Positions 44,808-53,321 of a stretch of DNA of 64,000 nt are shown one piece after another. A program made the translations under genes and the position numbers. The first letter of the stretch is position 1. Each line of letters opens with the position of its first letter. The stretch spans positions 1-64,000 of the forward strand of contig NZ_SLZG01000022.1 in NCBI RefSeq assembly GCF_004341625.1. The letters are read 5' to 3'. The notes under the pieces were generated by a model. The model ran no database searches, had not been told where the DNA came from, and saw nothing but the letters and a program-made list of their open reading frames with translations. The stretch comes from Rhizobium sp. BK376 (GTDB taxonomy: Bacteria; Pseudomonadota; Alphaproteobacteria; Rhizobiales; Rhizobiaceae).

Positions 44808-44821
44808 TTGATGGGGATCAA
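44808..44821. promoter_or_regulatory. Anaerobox upstream of the DUF1476 gene
   Basis: TTGATGGGGATCAA, perfect TTGA-N6-TCAA, centre about 103 bp before the DUF1476 start (minus). The next box (44928) faces the opposite way, toward the plus-strand genes. Confidence 0.65.
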
Positions 44822-44927
44822 GAAGCCCCGTGCACGGGGAATATGCGTTGGCGGTTGGCGCGCGAAAGCCGCGCGCCAGCAGAGCGTCACCCGGTCAGCC
44901 GGGGGCGCCAGGACAAAATTTATGTGG

Positions 44928-44941
44928 TTGATGCACGTCAA
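44928..44941. promoter_or_regulatory. Anaerobox upstream of the small exported protein/Crp genes
   Basis: TTGATGCACGTCAA, perfect TTGA-N6-TCAA, centre about 82 bp before ATG 45017 on the plus strand. Confidence 0.65.
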
Positions 44942-45016
44942 AGGCGTGCCTTTCAAACAGGGCTAAGCTGGCTGGGTAACCGGCGATTGCTGCGATTAAG
45001 GAAGGGGAGAACCACG

Positions 45017-45244
45017 ATGACTGAAGCAGTCTTAAGTGCTCTTGTTTCGGTATTGATGGCGGGCTCTGCATTCGCGGCGAGCGAGTTTCGCATTGCCCAT
45101 CCGGCAATCGCCAAGACCAGCCCTTCATGCAGTCGGCGTCTGCCTTCAATCGGAGGCGTCGAACAAAATCCTGTTCGCGGCGAGGACCTTCGGCGGCCCG
45201 GTGTTGATGGCTGCTGCGACGGCAGGAGCTGCCCCAAGACGTGA
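45017..45244 (+). CDS. Possible small exported protein
   Basis: 75 codons after a very strong ribosome-binding site (AAGGAAGGGGAGA). The start MTEAVLSALVSVLMAGSAFA-AS is a textbook signal peptide; the rest is Cys/Arg/Pro-rich (PSCSRRLPS, GCCDGRSCPKT) and without recognisable family. Only the first 30 residues look natural, so the 3' part may be frameshifted or decayed. The anaerobox 82 bp upstream and the following crp-family gene 13 bp downstream suggest a shared transcript. Confidence 0.4.
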   Translation: MTEAVLSALVSVLMAGSAFAASEFRIAHPAIAKTSPSCSRRLPSIGGVEQNPVRGEDLRRPGVDGCCDGRSCPKT

Positions 45245-45257
45245 ACGGAGCGAAAGG

Positions 45258-46040
45258 ATGCGCGAGTGCTATCGCAACATCTTGTTGAAGACGGCCCATT
45301 CCGGTTGCCTTGCCACCGTCGAGGATCGCCTGGAGCGGACGGACCTTGAAAAAGGGCAGATCATCGTCGAACCGGGGCGCAGCATGAGATGGGTGTACTT
45401 TGTGGAGACCGGGCTGATCTCGGTGATCTCCCATCCGGCAAAACATCAGGACATCGAGCTCGGCGTCATCGGCAGGGAGGGGATGACCGGAGAGGCGGTT
45501 GCGCTGGACGACGACCGCTCACCCTTTACCTACCGGGTTCAGATAGCGGGTTGCGCGTTAAGAATAGAGGCCGGCAGACTACGTGAAGCCATGGTTCTAA
45601 GCCGGCCGCTGCATCTATTTCTGCTGCGCTTTGCCCGCGCGCAACATATTCAACTCTGTTCGACCGCCGCGGTGAACAAACGTGGCACGATAAACCAGCG
45701 GCTCGCGCGCTGGATCCTCATGACATATGACAGGATTGACGGAGACCGGCTGCACGTCACCCATGACACTTTCGCAAGACTTATCGCTGCAAGCCGGGCG
45801 TCGGTCACGAAGGCTTTGCATCATCTGGAGGGAATGAGCCTGATCCACTCCATGCGCAACACCATCATAGTGCGCAACGCCAAAGGGCTGCAGGTGCTCG
45901 CGGGAAGCGCATATGGTCTTGCCGAAAGCGAATACGCTCGTCTGATCGGGACCGACTTCCGTCGCCATCGTATGCGCTACGGTTCGGGCGACGTGCCGGA
46001 ACTTTTCCTGAGCGAACACTCACCGGGCGATTTGAGCTGA
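45258..46040 (+). CDS. Crp/Fnr superfamily transcriptional regulator (non-FNR recognition helix)
   Basis: A 260-residue protein: cyclic-nucleotide-type sensor domain (LERTDLEKGQIIVEPGRSMRWVYF, GREGMTGEAVAL) and a C-terminal winged HTH (TINQRLARWILMTYDRI, HDTFARLIAASRASVTKALHHLEG). No N-terminal Cys cluster, so no 4Fe-4S centre. At the recognition helix the residues that in FNR/FixK read E-xx-SR (contacting TTGA) are A-xx-TK, so it should not bind the anaeroboxes around it. Start at 45258 (GGAG eight bases upstream). It may itself be driven by the box at 44928. Ligand unknown. Confidence 0.85.
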   Translation: MRECYRNILLKTAHSGCLATVEDRLERTDLEKGQIIVEPGRSMRWVYFVETGLISVISHPAKHQDIELGVIGREGMTGEAVALDDDRSPFTYRVQIAGCALRIEAGRLREAMVLSRPLHLFLLRFARAQHIQLCSTAAVNKRGTINQRLARWILMTYDRIDGDRLHVTHDTFARLIAASRASVTKALHHLEGMSLIHSMRNTIIVRNAKGLQVLAGSAYGLAESEYARLIGTDFRRHRMRYGSGDVPELFLSEHSPGDLS

Positions 46041-46097
46041 CAGGACAATCGGCAGTCGCTTCGCGCAACCCGTCGCTGACACAAAGGATGATTATCG

Positions 46098-47639
46098 ATG
46101 TCTTTTTCCAGTCGCTTTGCCCGTTTGTTGACGCTGGTCCTTGCCATCGTTTCGATCTCCGCGTCGGTCTTTGCCGAGCAGCCGGACCAGGATCAGAAAA
46201 CCGCGCCCGCGGAGGGTGTTCTTACGCTTCTGCCGCCGGATGCGGTGAGCGATCATGTCCTGGCAGTGGGCGGCCAGACGATTTCCTACACGGCAACGGC
46301 CGGCACGCTAGACCTCTACGGGCCGGATGGCGCCAAGACGGCAGAGATCTTCTACACCGCCTATGTCGCGAAGGACCGCGGTGCGGCAAGACCGATCACC
46401 TTCGCCTTCAATGGCGGCCCGGGCGCGGCTTCGGCCTTCCTCAATCTCGGTCTCGTCGGGCCGCGCGTGCTCGATTTCGGGCCGAGCGAGCGCGATGGCG
46501 CCAATGCCAAACTCGTCGATAATCCCGACAGCTGGCTGCGCTTCACCGACCTTGTGCTGATCGATCCGATCGGCACGGGCTGGAGCCGGACCGCAAAGCC
46601 GGATGATGCCAAAAATTTCTATAGCGTTCACGCCGATGCCGAGAGCCTCGCCAAGGCGATCTGGCTTTACGTTTCGCACAATGGCCGTTCGTCTTCGCCC
46701 AAATATTTGCTGGGCGAGAGCTACGGTGGGCTTCGCTCGGTGAAGATCGCAAGCGCGCTGCGCCAGCAGCAAGGCATCCTGGTTTCCGGCATCGTGATGC
46801 TGTCGCCGCTGATTGATGGATCGATGGTCTTTGGCGGCGACCAATCTGCCCTGGGGGCAGCATTGCGCCTGCCCTCGCTCGTCGCGGCCGATCTCGAGCG
46901 CCGCAATAGCTTCAGCGAACAGGCCGTCGAGGCTGCAGAACGCTTCGCGCTCACCGACTATCTGACGACGCTCGCGGCTGCGCCCCCCTCCGGGGATGCG
47001 GCGGCGGCCTTTTATTCGAAGCTCTCGCAGATGACCGGCCTGCCGGTCGAGGCTGTTACAAGGACAAGAGGTTTTCTCGGCGACAGCTATGTCAAGAATT
47101 CGACAGGCGGCGACGGCCGGATCGTCAGTTTTTACGACGCCGCTCTCGTCGCGCCGGATCCATATCCTGAAAGCGCATCCGATCGCCACGATGATCCCGT
47201 ACTCGACGGTTTCGTGCGCGCCTATGGCGGCGCCTTTTCGAGCTATGCCCACGACGAACTCGGCTTCAAGACGGAGATGACCTACAATCTGCTCGCCGAG
47301 GACGTCAACGAACATTGGAACTGGAGCGATCGGCCGGACGGCAAGGCCGGCGGCCGGATGGAAATGGGTGGCACCGACGATATCCGCGAATTGCTTTCGC
47401 TGGTTCCATCGTTCCGGCTGCTGGTGGGTCAAGGCTATAGCGACATGGTCGTCCCTTTCGCCATGAACCGCTACGTTCTTGATCACCTTCCCGCCGAAGC
47501 GGCCGGACGGACGGCGATCAAGCTCTATCGCGGCGGCCACATGTTCTATACGCGACCGGGTTCGCGGGCGGCCTTTTCGGACGACGTCAAGGATTTCTAT
47601 GTGGCAACAAGCGTCGCGCCGCCTGCCGGATCCGAATAG
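46098..47639 (+). CDS. S10 family serine carboxypeptidase-like, exported
   Basis: A 513-residue periplasmic peptidase. It has a signal peptide (RFARLLTLVLAIVSISASVFA), AFNGGPGAAS (the S10 NGGPG oxyanion element, 105-109), GESYGG with the nucleophile S208, a YSDMVVP segment with the Asp, and GGHMFY with the His. This is the usual bacterial S10 set (alpha/beta-hydrolase fold). The ATG lies 57 bp after the crp-type gene, so co-transcription is likely. No clear role: peptide or ester cleavage in the periplasm. Confidence 0.88.
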   Translation: MSFSSRFARLLTLVLAIVSISASVFAEQPDQDQKTAPAEGVLTLLPPDAVSDHVLAVGGQTISYTATAGTLDLYGPDGAKTAEIFYTAYVAKDRGAARPITFAFNGGPGAASAFLNLGLVGPRVLDFGPSERDGANAKLVDNPDSWLRFTDLVLIDPIGTGWSRTAKPDDAKNFYSVHADAESLAKAIWLYVSHNGRSSSPKYLLGESYGGLRSVKIASALRQQQGILVSGIVMLSPLIDGSMVFGGDQSALGAALRLPSLVAADLERRNSFSEQAVEAAERFALTDYLTTLAAAPPSGDAAAAFYSKLSQMTGLPVEAVTRTRGFLGDSYVKNSTGGDGRIVSFYDAALVAPDPYPESASDRHDDPVLDGFVRAYGGAFSSYAHDELGFKTEMTYNLLAEDVNEHWNWSDRPDGKAGGRMEMGGTDDIRELLSLVPSFRLLVGQGYSDMVVPFAMNRYVLDHLPAEAAGRTAIKLYRGGHMFYTRPGSRAAFSDDVKDFYVATSVAPPAGSE

Positions 47640-48025
47640 TCTTCGCTCCCGGAAACGATGCCAGGCAGGGTTGCCGATGGAAAGATGCGACGCCGGCTCG
47701 ACCCTTGCGGAAAACATCAGACCGCCCTCGACTATCGATGACAGCCGTCTCATAGCCATGGGCGCAGGACGGACTGTCGAAGGCGACGGTTGATGACGAA
47801 GGTCGACGCCTCCGGTGCGCTTGCCGGCCTTGTCCGGCGATAGTCCAAGGCGCCCTCTCAACAGCTGATGAGAAAATGTTTGCAGGACCGTTATTGCTGC
47901 ATAAAATCAGATGTTTAGCATATTCTCTGTGATCTAGCGCACTGACAGACTTTTTCCTGCGACAACTGATAGAGTTGGCATGACGTCGCGCCGACGCCCA
48001 CGGGGCGTTCGTCGGCTCGCTGCAG
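47640..48025. other. 386-bp stretch between convergent genes, nothing recognised
   Basis: Between the S10 gene (+) and the GGDEF-EAL gene (-). No frame with protein features, no anaerobox and no strong terminator was found. The middle is AT-richer (47870-47940). Confidence 0.4.
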
Positions 48026-50209
48026 CTACAGTCCCCCGCTGCGGCGAGCTTTTGGCGATCTGCCGGCGCTCCGGGCCGCGGCCTCCTCTTGTTCTTTCAG
48101 CAGCACGGCCAGTTGGAATGCGTCCAGGGGCCGTGACAGGAGATAGCCTTGAACCTGGTCGCAACCTTCCCGCCTTAACGCTTCCAGTTGCTCCTCCGTT
48201 TCCACGCCCTCGGCCGTGGTCGTCATCTTCAAGTTGCGACCCAGTCCGATGACCGCGCCGACGATCGCTTTGGCGCTCGCATCGGTCGTCATCACACCGA
48301 CGAAGGAGCGGTCTATCTTGATCTTGTCGAACGGATATTTCTGCAGATAGGTGAGGCTCGAAAAGCCGGTTCCGAAGTCGTCCATCGCCAGTCCCACGCC
48401 AAGTGCCTTGACCTGTCGCAGGATCGTCAAGGGATTGATCGCCGGATCGAGGAAGACGCCTTCGGTAATTTCGAGCTCCAGCCGCCCGGGCTCCAGTCCC
48501 GTCTCACCCAGAACCGTGCTCAAGAATCCAACGAATTCCCGATCCCGCAGCTGAGCCGGAGAGACATTGACGGCGACCTTAAGACCCGGCCAGCGCGCAA
48601 CCTCTTGACATGCCCTTCGCAGCAGCCAGCGTCCCAAGGGGATGATCAGGCCGTTTGCTTCCGCGATCGGAATGAAGTCGGCGGGACTGATCCATCCTTT
48701 GTCCGGATGACGCCACCGCATCAGCGCCTCGACCGCAACGATACTCCGATCCCCCGTCGACTGGATGGGTTGGTAATAAAGCTCGAGACCGCCGTCCTCA
48801 AACGCGCGGTAAAGATCCGATTCCAGATCGCGCTTTGCGTCTACGGCCTCGTTCATCTGCGGCCGGAAGAAGCGGTAGGTGCCCCGTCCGTCTGTCTTGG
48901 CCCCCCACAAGGCCTGCTCCGCGTGTCTGAGAAGGCTTTCAATCTCGTCGCCATCGCAAGGCGCAAGGGCAATCCCGGCGCTCACGGTTACGGCAGCCTG
49001 CTGGTCTTCGACCGGCATCGCCTGGAGAAAGGACATGATTTGATCCGCGATGCTGCCAGAATCGTCGTCAGGGCCGAGGACCATTGCGACGGCGAATTCG
49101 TCGCCACCATGGCGGGCTGCAACTCCCTTTTCGCCGAGATTTCGCGCCAGTCGCTCGGCGACAGCCTGCAAAACGACGTCGCCGCCCGCATAGCCCAGTC
49201 TATCGTTGCAATCCTTGAAATGGTCGATGTCGATGCGGAAAACCGCGACCTGCCCGCCGTCCGCCGCCTGTTGCACGATCATCTTTTTTACGCGCTCGGC
49301 AAAGAGGACGCGATTGGGCAGGCCCGTCAGACCATCGTGGGATGCCATATGCTCCAATTTTCGTGTCGCGTCCGCATTGACGACTTCCAGCGTCCGCCTT
49401 GCAACGATCGACCGCTTGAACATGTCCAGCGCACGCGCGAGCGATCCGAGCTCGTCCAATCGATCCAGATAGGGGATGGGAGGGTCGGTGTGACCGGAGG
49501 CGAGGGATTTTGTGGCGGTTACAAGTTGGCTGAGGGGTAAGAGTGCAAACCGGGTGAGAAGGAGGGTTGCTGCCCCGACAATGGCGATGAGAAGGCAAAC
49601 CGCCCATAGGGCGCGGCGTGCAAGGCTCGCTTTCCAGGCGGCAAGCTGCTTGGTCATGTCGACTGCAGCGCTGTAGCCTCCAAGGAGCTCCCCCGCCTTA
49701 ACGTTCATCGACCGTGTGTGGCACGTTGTGCAACTCGCATCGCCCGCGGCGCCCTCACCGAGAACAATGGGACGGGAGAGACGAAAGGTAGACCCTGTGA
49801 TGGTGCTTTGCGGGCGAAGCGTGTTGGCGGCCGCGCGGTCGACAGCGTCTGCCGGCGGTTCTTCGTCGTTCGAGCCGTTGGCATTCTGATAATCAAGCAC
49901 CTTGGGTCCCATGAACACCCAAAGTCTTGTGCCGTCGCTTGCGGCGGAGAAGCGCTTCATCGCGCCATCGAGCACGGCAGTTGCCTTGTCGCCGTCGCCG
50001 AGCCCGAGCCGTTCCTTCATGGCCTGGCTGTGCACGGCTTCCAGCATATCGAGCGCGGCGGAGGCCCGCTCTTTGCTGGCAGCGCTCATCCGTTGATAAT
50101 CGCGCAAGCTTTCGATAGCGATCCCCGCACCCTGGCCAAGGGCGAGCAAAAGCGAGACTACGAGCACGATTGTCCAGGTCAAGGGAATACGTTCTGCAAG
50201 CTTCTTCAT
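48026..50209 (-). CDS. Membrane GGDEF-EAL protein with periplasmic heme-c motif
   Basis: A 727-residue protein: TM1 (WTIVLVVSLLLALG, 12-25), a periplasmic sensor (about 35-195, DUF3365/Tll0287-like) with one CTTCH motif (C160-H164), TM2 (about 200-220), a HAMP-like linker, a GGDEF domain with HGGDEF intact (368-372; IDIDHFKDCND metal/nucleotide side), and an EAL domain with EALMRW (494-499) and its downstream Asp/Glu set (NVSPAQLRD, ELEITEG, DDFGTG, KIDRSF). It should both make and break c-di-GMP, gated by a heme sensing O2, NO or redox. ATG 50209 is preferred over upstream codons without similarity. Located 7 kb from the cellulose operon. Confidence 0.9.
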   Translation of the reverse strand: MKKLAERIPLTWTIVLVVSLLLALGQGAGIAIESLRDYQRMSAASKERASAALDMLEAVHSQAMKERLGLGDGDKATAVLDGAMKRFSAASDGTRLWVFMGPKVLDYQNANGSNDEEPPADAVDRAAANTLRPQSTITGSTFRLSRPIVLGEGAAGDASCTTCHTRSMNVKAGELLGGYSAAVDMTKQLAAWKASLARRALWAVCLLIAIVGAATLLLTRFALLPLSQLVTATKSLASGHTDPPIPYLDRLDELGSLARALDMFKRSIVARRTLEVVNADATRKLEHMASHDGLTGLPNRVLFAERVKKMIVQQAADGGQVAVFRIDIDHFKDCNDRLGYAGGDVVLQAVAERLARNLGEKGVAARHGGDEFAVAMVLGPDDDSGSIADQIMSFLQAMPVEDQQAAVTVSAGIALAPCDGDEIESLLRHAEQALWGAKTDGRGTYRFFRPQMNEAVDAKRDLESDLYRAFEDGGLELYYQPIQSTGDRSIVAVEALMRWRHPDKGWISPADFIPIAEANGLIIPLGRWLLRRACQEVARWPGLKVAVNVSPAQLRDREFVGFLSTVLGETGLEPGRLELEITEGVFLDPAINPLTILRQVKALGVGLAMDDFGTGFSSLTYLQKYPFDKIKIDRSFVGVMTTDASAKAIVGAVIGLGRNLKMTTTAEGVETEEQLEALRREGCDQVQGYLLSRPLDAFQLAVLLKEQEEAAARSAGRSPKARRSGGL

Positions 50210-50323
50210 GAGGTCCGACCGGCCGATTGCGGCAGACGCTATTCTGTTGGCACTAAAGATGCGTGAGCCGCCGCCCCAAGATGTCACGGGTAGTTTCTTG
50301 CAATGACAGCCGCCATCGCATGT

Positions 50324-50337
50324 TTGCGGCAGATCAA
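50324..50337. promoter_or_regulatory. Imperfect anaerobox upstream of the tandem Usp gene
   Basis: TTGCGGCAGATCAA, one mismatch to TTGA-N6-TCAA, centre about 60 bp before the Usp start at 50390. Confidence 0.4.
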
Positions 50338-50389
50338 TGAAGCGCACGGCGTCCCATCAGATGATGGGTGATCGAAGCGGAGAAAGACA

Positions 50390-51223
50390 ATGGGCATCAA
50401 GACGGTTTTGAGCATTATGGACGCTGAAGATTTCGAGTTCGACCTGAAGCAGGCGGTCGATTTCTGCACGACATGCGATGCGCACCTGACCGTCGTGCTG
50501 ATGGTCATCGACCCCGATGTCTATACGGGAACGAACCCGGCCTACTCGATTGCCTATATCCGGCAGCGCGAGGAAAAGGCGGCGACGCTTTCTCGAAATG
50601 CCAGGGTGATTGGAGAGTTTCTGGCATCGACGGGACTGTCCTATGACGTCCAGGATGTGTTCACCGAAATCGCGTGCGTCGTCGACGACATCGCCGATCG
50701 CGCCCTCTATAGCGATCTCGTCCTTGTCGGGCGGCAGGCAGCGTCGAAAGAGGCTTTTCGCCGCTTCATTCTTTCGGGCGCACTCTTCCATTCGCCGACG
50801 CCGGTCTATTTCGACCGCAGCGGCCGGGCCTTCGAGCGAACCGGAGGTACGGTTCTGGTCGCCTGGGATTCGGGCAATGCGGCTGCTCACGCGGTGCACG
50901 CGGCGATGGACTTGCTGGTGTCTGCAAGCCTCGTCCGCGTCGTGCTGATCGATCCCCTCGCAGTCAAAGGCGTAAACGGAGAGGAGCCCGGAGCCGATGT
51001 GGCAACCTATCTCGCCCGCCATGGAGTGAAGGTCGAGGTCGACTGCGTGGCAAGCGGCGGCAGGAGCACGGACGAGGTGCTTCTGGAACGCGCCAGGGAT
51101 GCGGAGGCAAAGTTGATGGTGATGGGCGCGTACCGGCATTCGCGGCTGAAAGAGCGACTGTTTGGCGGCGTTACGCGGTCTATGCTTGAGACCGATGACG
51201 TCGCCCTTTTTCTTTCACATTGA
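50390..51223 (+). CDS. Tandem universal stress protein
   Basis: A 277-residue protein of two Usp domains. The N-terminal one (MGIKTVLSIMDAEDFEF, SDLVLVGRQAA) lacks the ATP-binding GxxGx9G(S/T). The C-terminal one keeps the ending MGAYRHSRLKERLFGGVTRS. A close paralogue lies at 60164-60997 (MSIKTVLSVL...; GAYKHSRLQERLFGGVTRS). These two-domain Usp proteins are typical of rhizobial FixK/FNR regulons. No other gene shares the transcript. Confidence 0.85.
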   Translation: MGIKTVLSIMDAEDFEFDLKQAVDFCTTCDAHLTVVLMVIDPDVYTGTNPAYSIAYIRQREEKAATLSRNARVIGEFLASTGLSYDVQDVFTEIACVVDDIADRALYSDLVLVGRQAASKEAFRRFILSGALFHSPTPVYFDRSGRAFERTGGTVLVAWDSGNAAAHAVHAAMDLLVSASLVRVVLIDPLAVKGVNGEEPGADVATYLARHGVKVEVDCVASGGRSTDEVLLERARDAEAKLMVMGAYRHSRLKERLFGGVTRSMLETDDVALFLSH

Positions 51224-51356
51224 TTGCCCGAGGAAGACTGGCCCGGAACGCCGTCATCGCAAGCGAAGCCGCAGTACGGTTCTATAAAGCGACGGCAGCA
51301 TCTCCCGGCGAATGTTCTCGGTAACCCGCCTGTGGACGTGCGTGTTCCAAGCCGTG

Positions 51357-51370
51357 TTGACCGGGATCAA
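51357..51370. promoter_or_regulatory. Anaerobox upstream of the DUF5335-like gene
   Basis: TTGACCGGGATCAA, perfect TTGA-N6-TCAA, centre about 65 bp before ATG 51429. Confidence 0.7.
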
Positions 51371-51428
51371 GGAAGGACCGGCCGGTAAGGAGTCGATTGC
51401 TCCGAACTTCAGATGAGAGGATAGGAAG

Positions 51429-51758
51429 ATGACCAATGAAGTCCTCGCAAAAACCGAGTGGCGCAGTTATTTCAAGCGTTATGACGAGATCCTCGCGGGC
51501 ACGGAGGTTCGAATAGAGGTCGCCAGCCCGGCCTTGGGTGATCAGGTCCTGGTTGAGCGGGCGGCGCTGCTGGGGTTGACCTACGAGGCGCGCGAGGATG
51601 TCCTGTCGATCGTGGCCTCGAACCACAGCCATATCGTTAAACAGCCTCGGGAGATTTCGGTGCACGAGGTGGATGGCAGGCTGCAGGCGATGCGCATCCT
51701 GGATCAGGAAGGCCGCCAGCAGATCCTGACGTTCTTCGAGCGACATGGCAGGTCTTGA
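51429..51758 (+). CDS. DUF5335-like small protein
   Basis: A 109-residue alpha/beta protein: TEWRSYFKRYDEILAGTEVRIEVAS, then LGDQVLVERAALLGLTYEAREDVLSI and HIVKQPREISVHEVDG. It looks like the DUF5335 pattern found next to stress proteins in other alphaproteobacteria (family call from memory, not searched). Perfect anaerobox upstream. It ends 41 bp before the next gene's start, so both are likely one transcript. Confidence 0.6.
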   Translation: MTNEVLAKTEWRSYFKRYDEILAGTEVRIEVASPALGDQVLVERAALLGLTYEAREDVLSIVASNHSHIVKQPREISVHEVDGRLQAMRILDQEGRQQILTFFERHGRS

Positions 51759-51799
51759 CGAGGATCGAGGGTCCGCGGGCGCATAATGTGGAGGCGACG

Positions 51800-52213
51800 A
51801 TGAACAATCAGCGTCGAGAGTGGATAGCTTCCATCTCACCGGACAAGGTGCGATACCTCATTGCCAAAAGTCGCAAATTCGATGTCAAGGACGTCGGGAC
51901 CGATCCTCATTCCGGATCGAATGCCACGGACGACGGGATGATCGCAATTCTCGAGGAGCACCCGGACGATGTGGTGGAAAGCGAACTCAGAAGCGCAATC
52001 CGCTCGCTCAACGAGGACGAGCAGGTTGATCTGGTCGCTATGGCCTGGCTCGGGCGGCGTGACGGGGATATTAACGACTGGGCGGACCTGCGACGTCAGG
52101 CGGCCGATGCGCATAATGGCCGAACCGCCTCCTATCTTCTCGGAACCCCGCTTCTTGCCGATTATCTGGAGGAGGCGCCGGACCAGTTCGGAGAGACACC
52201 GACGCCGGATTGA
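51800..52213 (+). CDS. DUF3775-like protein
   Basis: A 137-residue acidic protein: WIASISPDKVRYLIAKSRKFDVKD, DDGMIAILEEH, LRSAIRSLNEDEQVDLVAMAWLGRRDGD, RTASYLLGTPLLADYLEE. This matches the DUF3775 outline (a C-terminal helical pair with LL-GTPLLxDYLEEG). ATG 51800 has GGAGGCG upstream; an in-frame ATG at 51755 overlaps the previous gene. Function unknown; it is probably in the same anaerobox-driven operon as the preceding gene. Confidence 0.65.
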   Translation: MNNQRREWIASISPDKVRYLIAKSRKFDVKDVGTDPHSGSNATDDGMIAILEEHPDDVVESELRSAIRSLNEDEQVDLVAMAWLGRRDGDINDWADLRRQAADAHNGRTASYLLGTPLLADYLEEAPDQFGETPTPD

Positions 52214-52340
52214 CAAACGACCGATGGCCGCCGTGGTGGCCAACCGGCCGGGTCTGCGATGCCTCGACTTTCGGGACGCGTGAAAACGGCCGCGGCTAGT
52301 TGTTTCCGCAAATTGCGATGGCGGTGCAGCAGGCCTTGCA

Positions 52341-52367
52341 AATACACGAATGACAATACACGAATGA
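52341..52367. repeat. Tandem 13-14 bp repeat
   Basis: AATACACGAATGA occurs at 52341-52353 and 52355-52367, one base apart, in the non-coding gap between the DUF3775-like gene and the second BON gene. No function is evident. Confidence 0.5.
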
Positions 52368-52482
52368 AAGCGACCAGCCTTCGATACCGCCGCAGGCAGG
52401 CAGCCCGGCGATCGGTCCGACAGCTGCCGAGGCGACGGGTAGACCTCCGTCGCCGGCCTTCGTCGCTGGCCACGGGCTCTTT

Positions 52483-53130
52483 CTAGCGGATGGCGATCTG
52501 ATCTTCGAGCGTGCTGACGCCCGGAGCCGACCAGACCGCACGTTCGGCAGCCCGCCGTTCAGACCAGGTCTTGACGTGACCTTTCAGGATCACCTTGCTG
52601 CCGGAGACATCGACCTTTATGGACTGTGCCTCAAGCTCGGCATTCCGCTCGAACGCATCCTTTATCCGCTTCCTGACGTCAACGGCGCTGACGCGTGGTG
52701 CGATCTCGATCATGTTCGATACGCCAACGACACCCTCAAGATTCTGCACCGCTCGCTGTGCCGCATCCTTCTGGTACTGCCATTCGGCCTTGCCGCTGAT
52801 CGTGATCCAGCCCTTGGCGACCCGAACCTTGAAGGCATCTTTGGGGATCGAAACATTCCAGTCGATCATCTTGAGTGCGCGTTGCGCGATCGCATCGTCA
52901 TCGGTATTCGTCGCGCCGAACAGACGAACGTCTATCTCCTGTGCGATGCCGCGAACGCCTTTGACACGGCTGACGACGCGCTCGGCAGCCTCCTTCTCGG
53001 CATAGGTGCGCACGTGACCGCCAAGCGTCGCCACACCATTTTCGACGGTTACGGCAATATGCGCAGCGTTGACGCTCGGCTCAAATTCCAGTTCATCCAG
53101 AATGTTTTGTCGCAAACTGTTGTCGTTCAT
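52483..53130 (-). CDS. Triple BON domain protein
   Basis: A 215-residue protein with three BON repeats, about 60% similar by eye to the product at 43569-44222 (same RTYxExxAAERV, GWITISGKAEWQYQKDAA and VDVSGSKVILKGHVKTWSERRAAERA patterns). ATG 53130 gives MNDNSLRQNILDELEFEPS. No signal peptide. Perfect anaerobox 70 bp upstream; same direction as the Usp gene at 53322 but separated by its own promoter. Confidence 0.85.
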   Translation of the reverse strand: MNDNSLRQNILDELEFEPSVNAAHIAVTVENGVATLGGHVRTYAEKEAAERVVSRVKGVRGIAQEIDVRLFGATNTDDDAIAQRALKMIDWNVSIPKDAFKVRVAKGWITISGKAEWQYQKDAAQRAVQNLEGVVGVSNMIEIAPRVSAVDVRKRIKDAFERNAELEAQSIKVDVSGSKVILKGHVKTWSERRAAERAVWSAPGVSTLEDQIAIR

Positions 53131-53192
53131 GACGTCATCTCCTTTCATTTGCGATTGACCGCCCAATTCTAGCGCCAGCGGTGGTTTCTTCG

Positions 53193-53206
53193 TTGATCCG
53201 CGTCAA
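53193..53206. promoter_or_regulatory. Anaerobox upstream of the second BON gene
   Basis: TTGATCCGCGTCAA, perfect TTGA-N6-TCAA, centre about 70 bp before the BON start (minus). Confidence 0.7.
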
Positions 53207-53321
53207 GAACACCTTCAGATCAGGTTGCGCCTGGTCAATTGGGAATGATCGGGTCGAACATATCCGCAGGGCAATGAGCGGGATGTGCGGAAACAAAACC
53301 GCCGTGGTCAGCGACACAACG

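Noticed and set aside
44735..45244. A gene starting at 44756 and running into the small exported-protein frame
   Set aside because: The signal peptide and the strong ribosome-binding site point to 45017; the upstream part overlaps both anaeroboxes and is not protein-like.
46308..47861. 517-codon antisense frame opposite the S10 peptidase gene
   Set aside because: Shadow of a GC-rich gene; composition is Arg/Gly/Ala-heavy and the S10 catalytic set is on the other strand.
48188..49540. 450-codon plus-strand frame inside the GGDEF-EAL gene
   Set aside because: Antisense shadow; the GGDEF and EAL motifs fix the coding strand.
52341..52367. Short tandem repeat considered as a CRISPR-like array
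   Set aside because: Only two 13-bp copies with a single base between them; no spacers and no cas genes.
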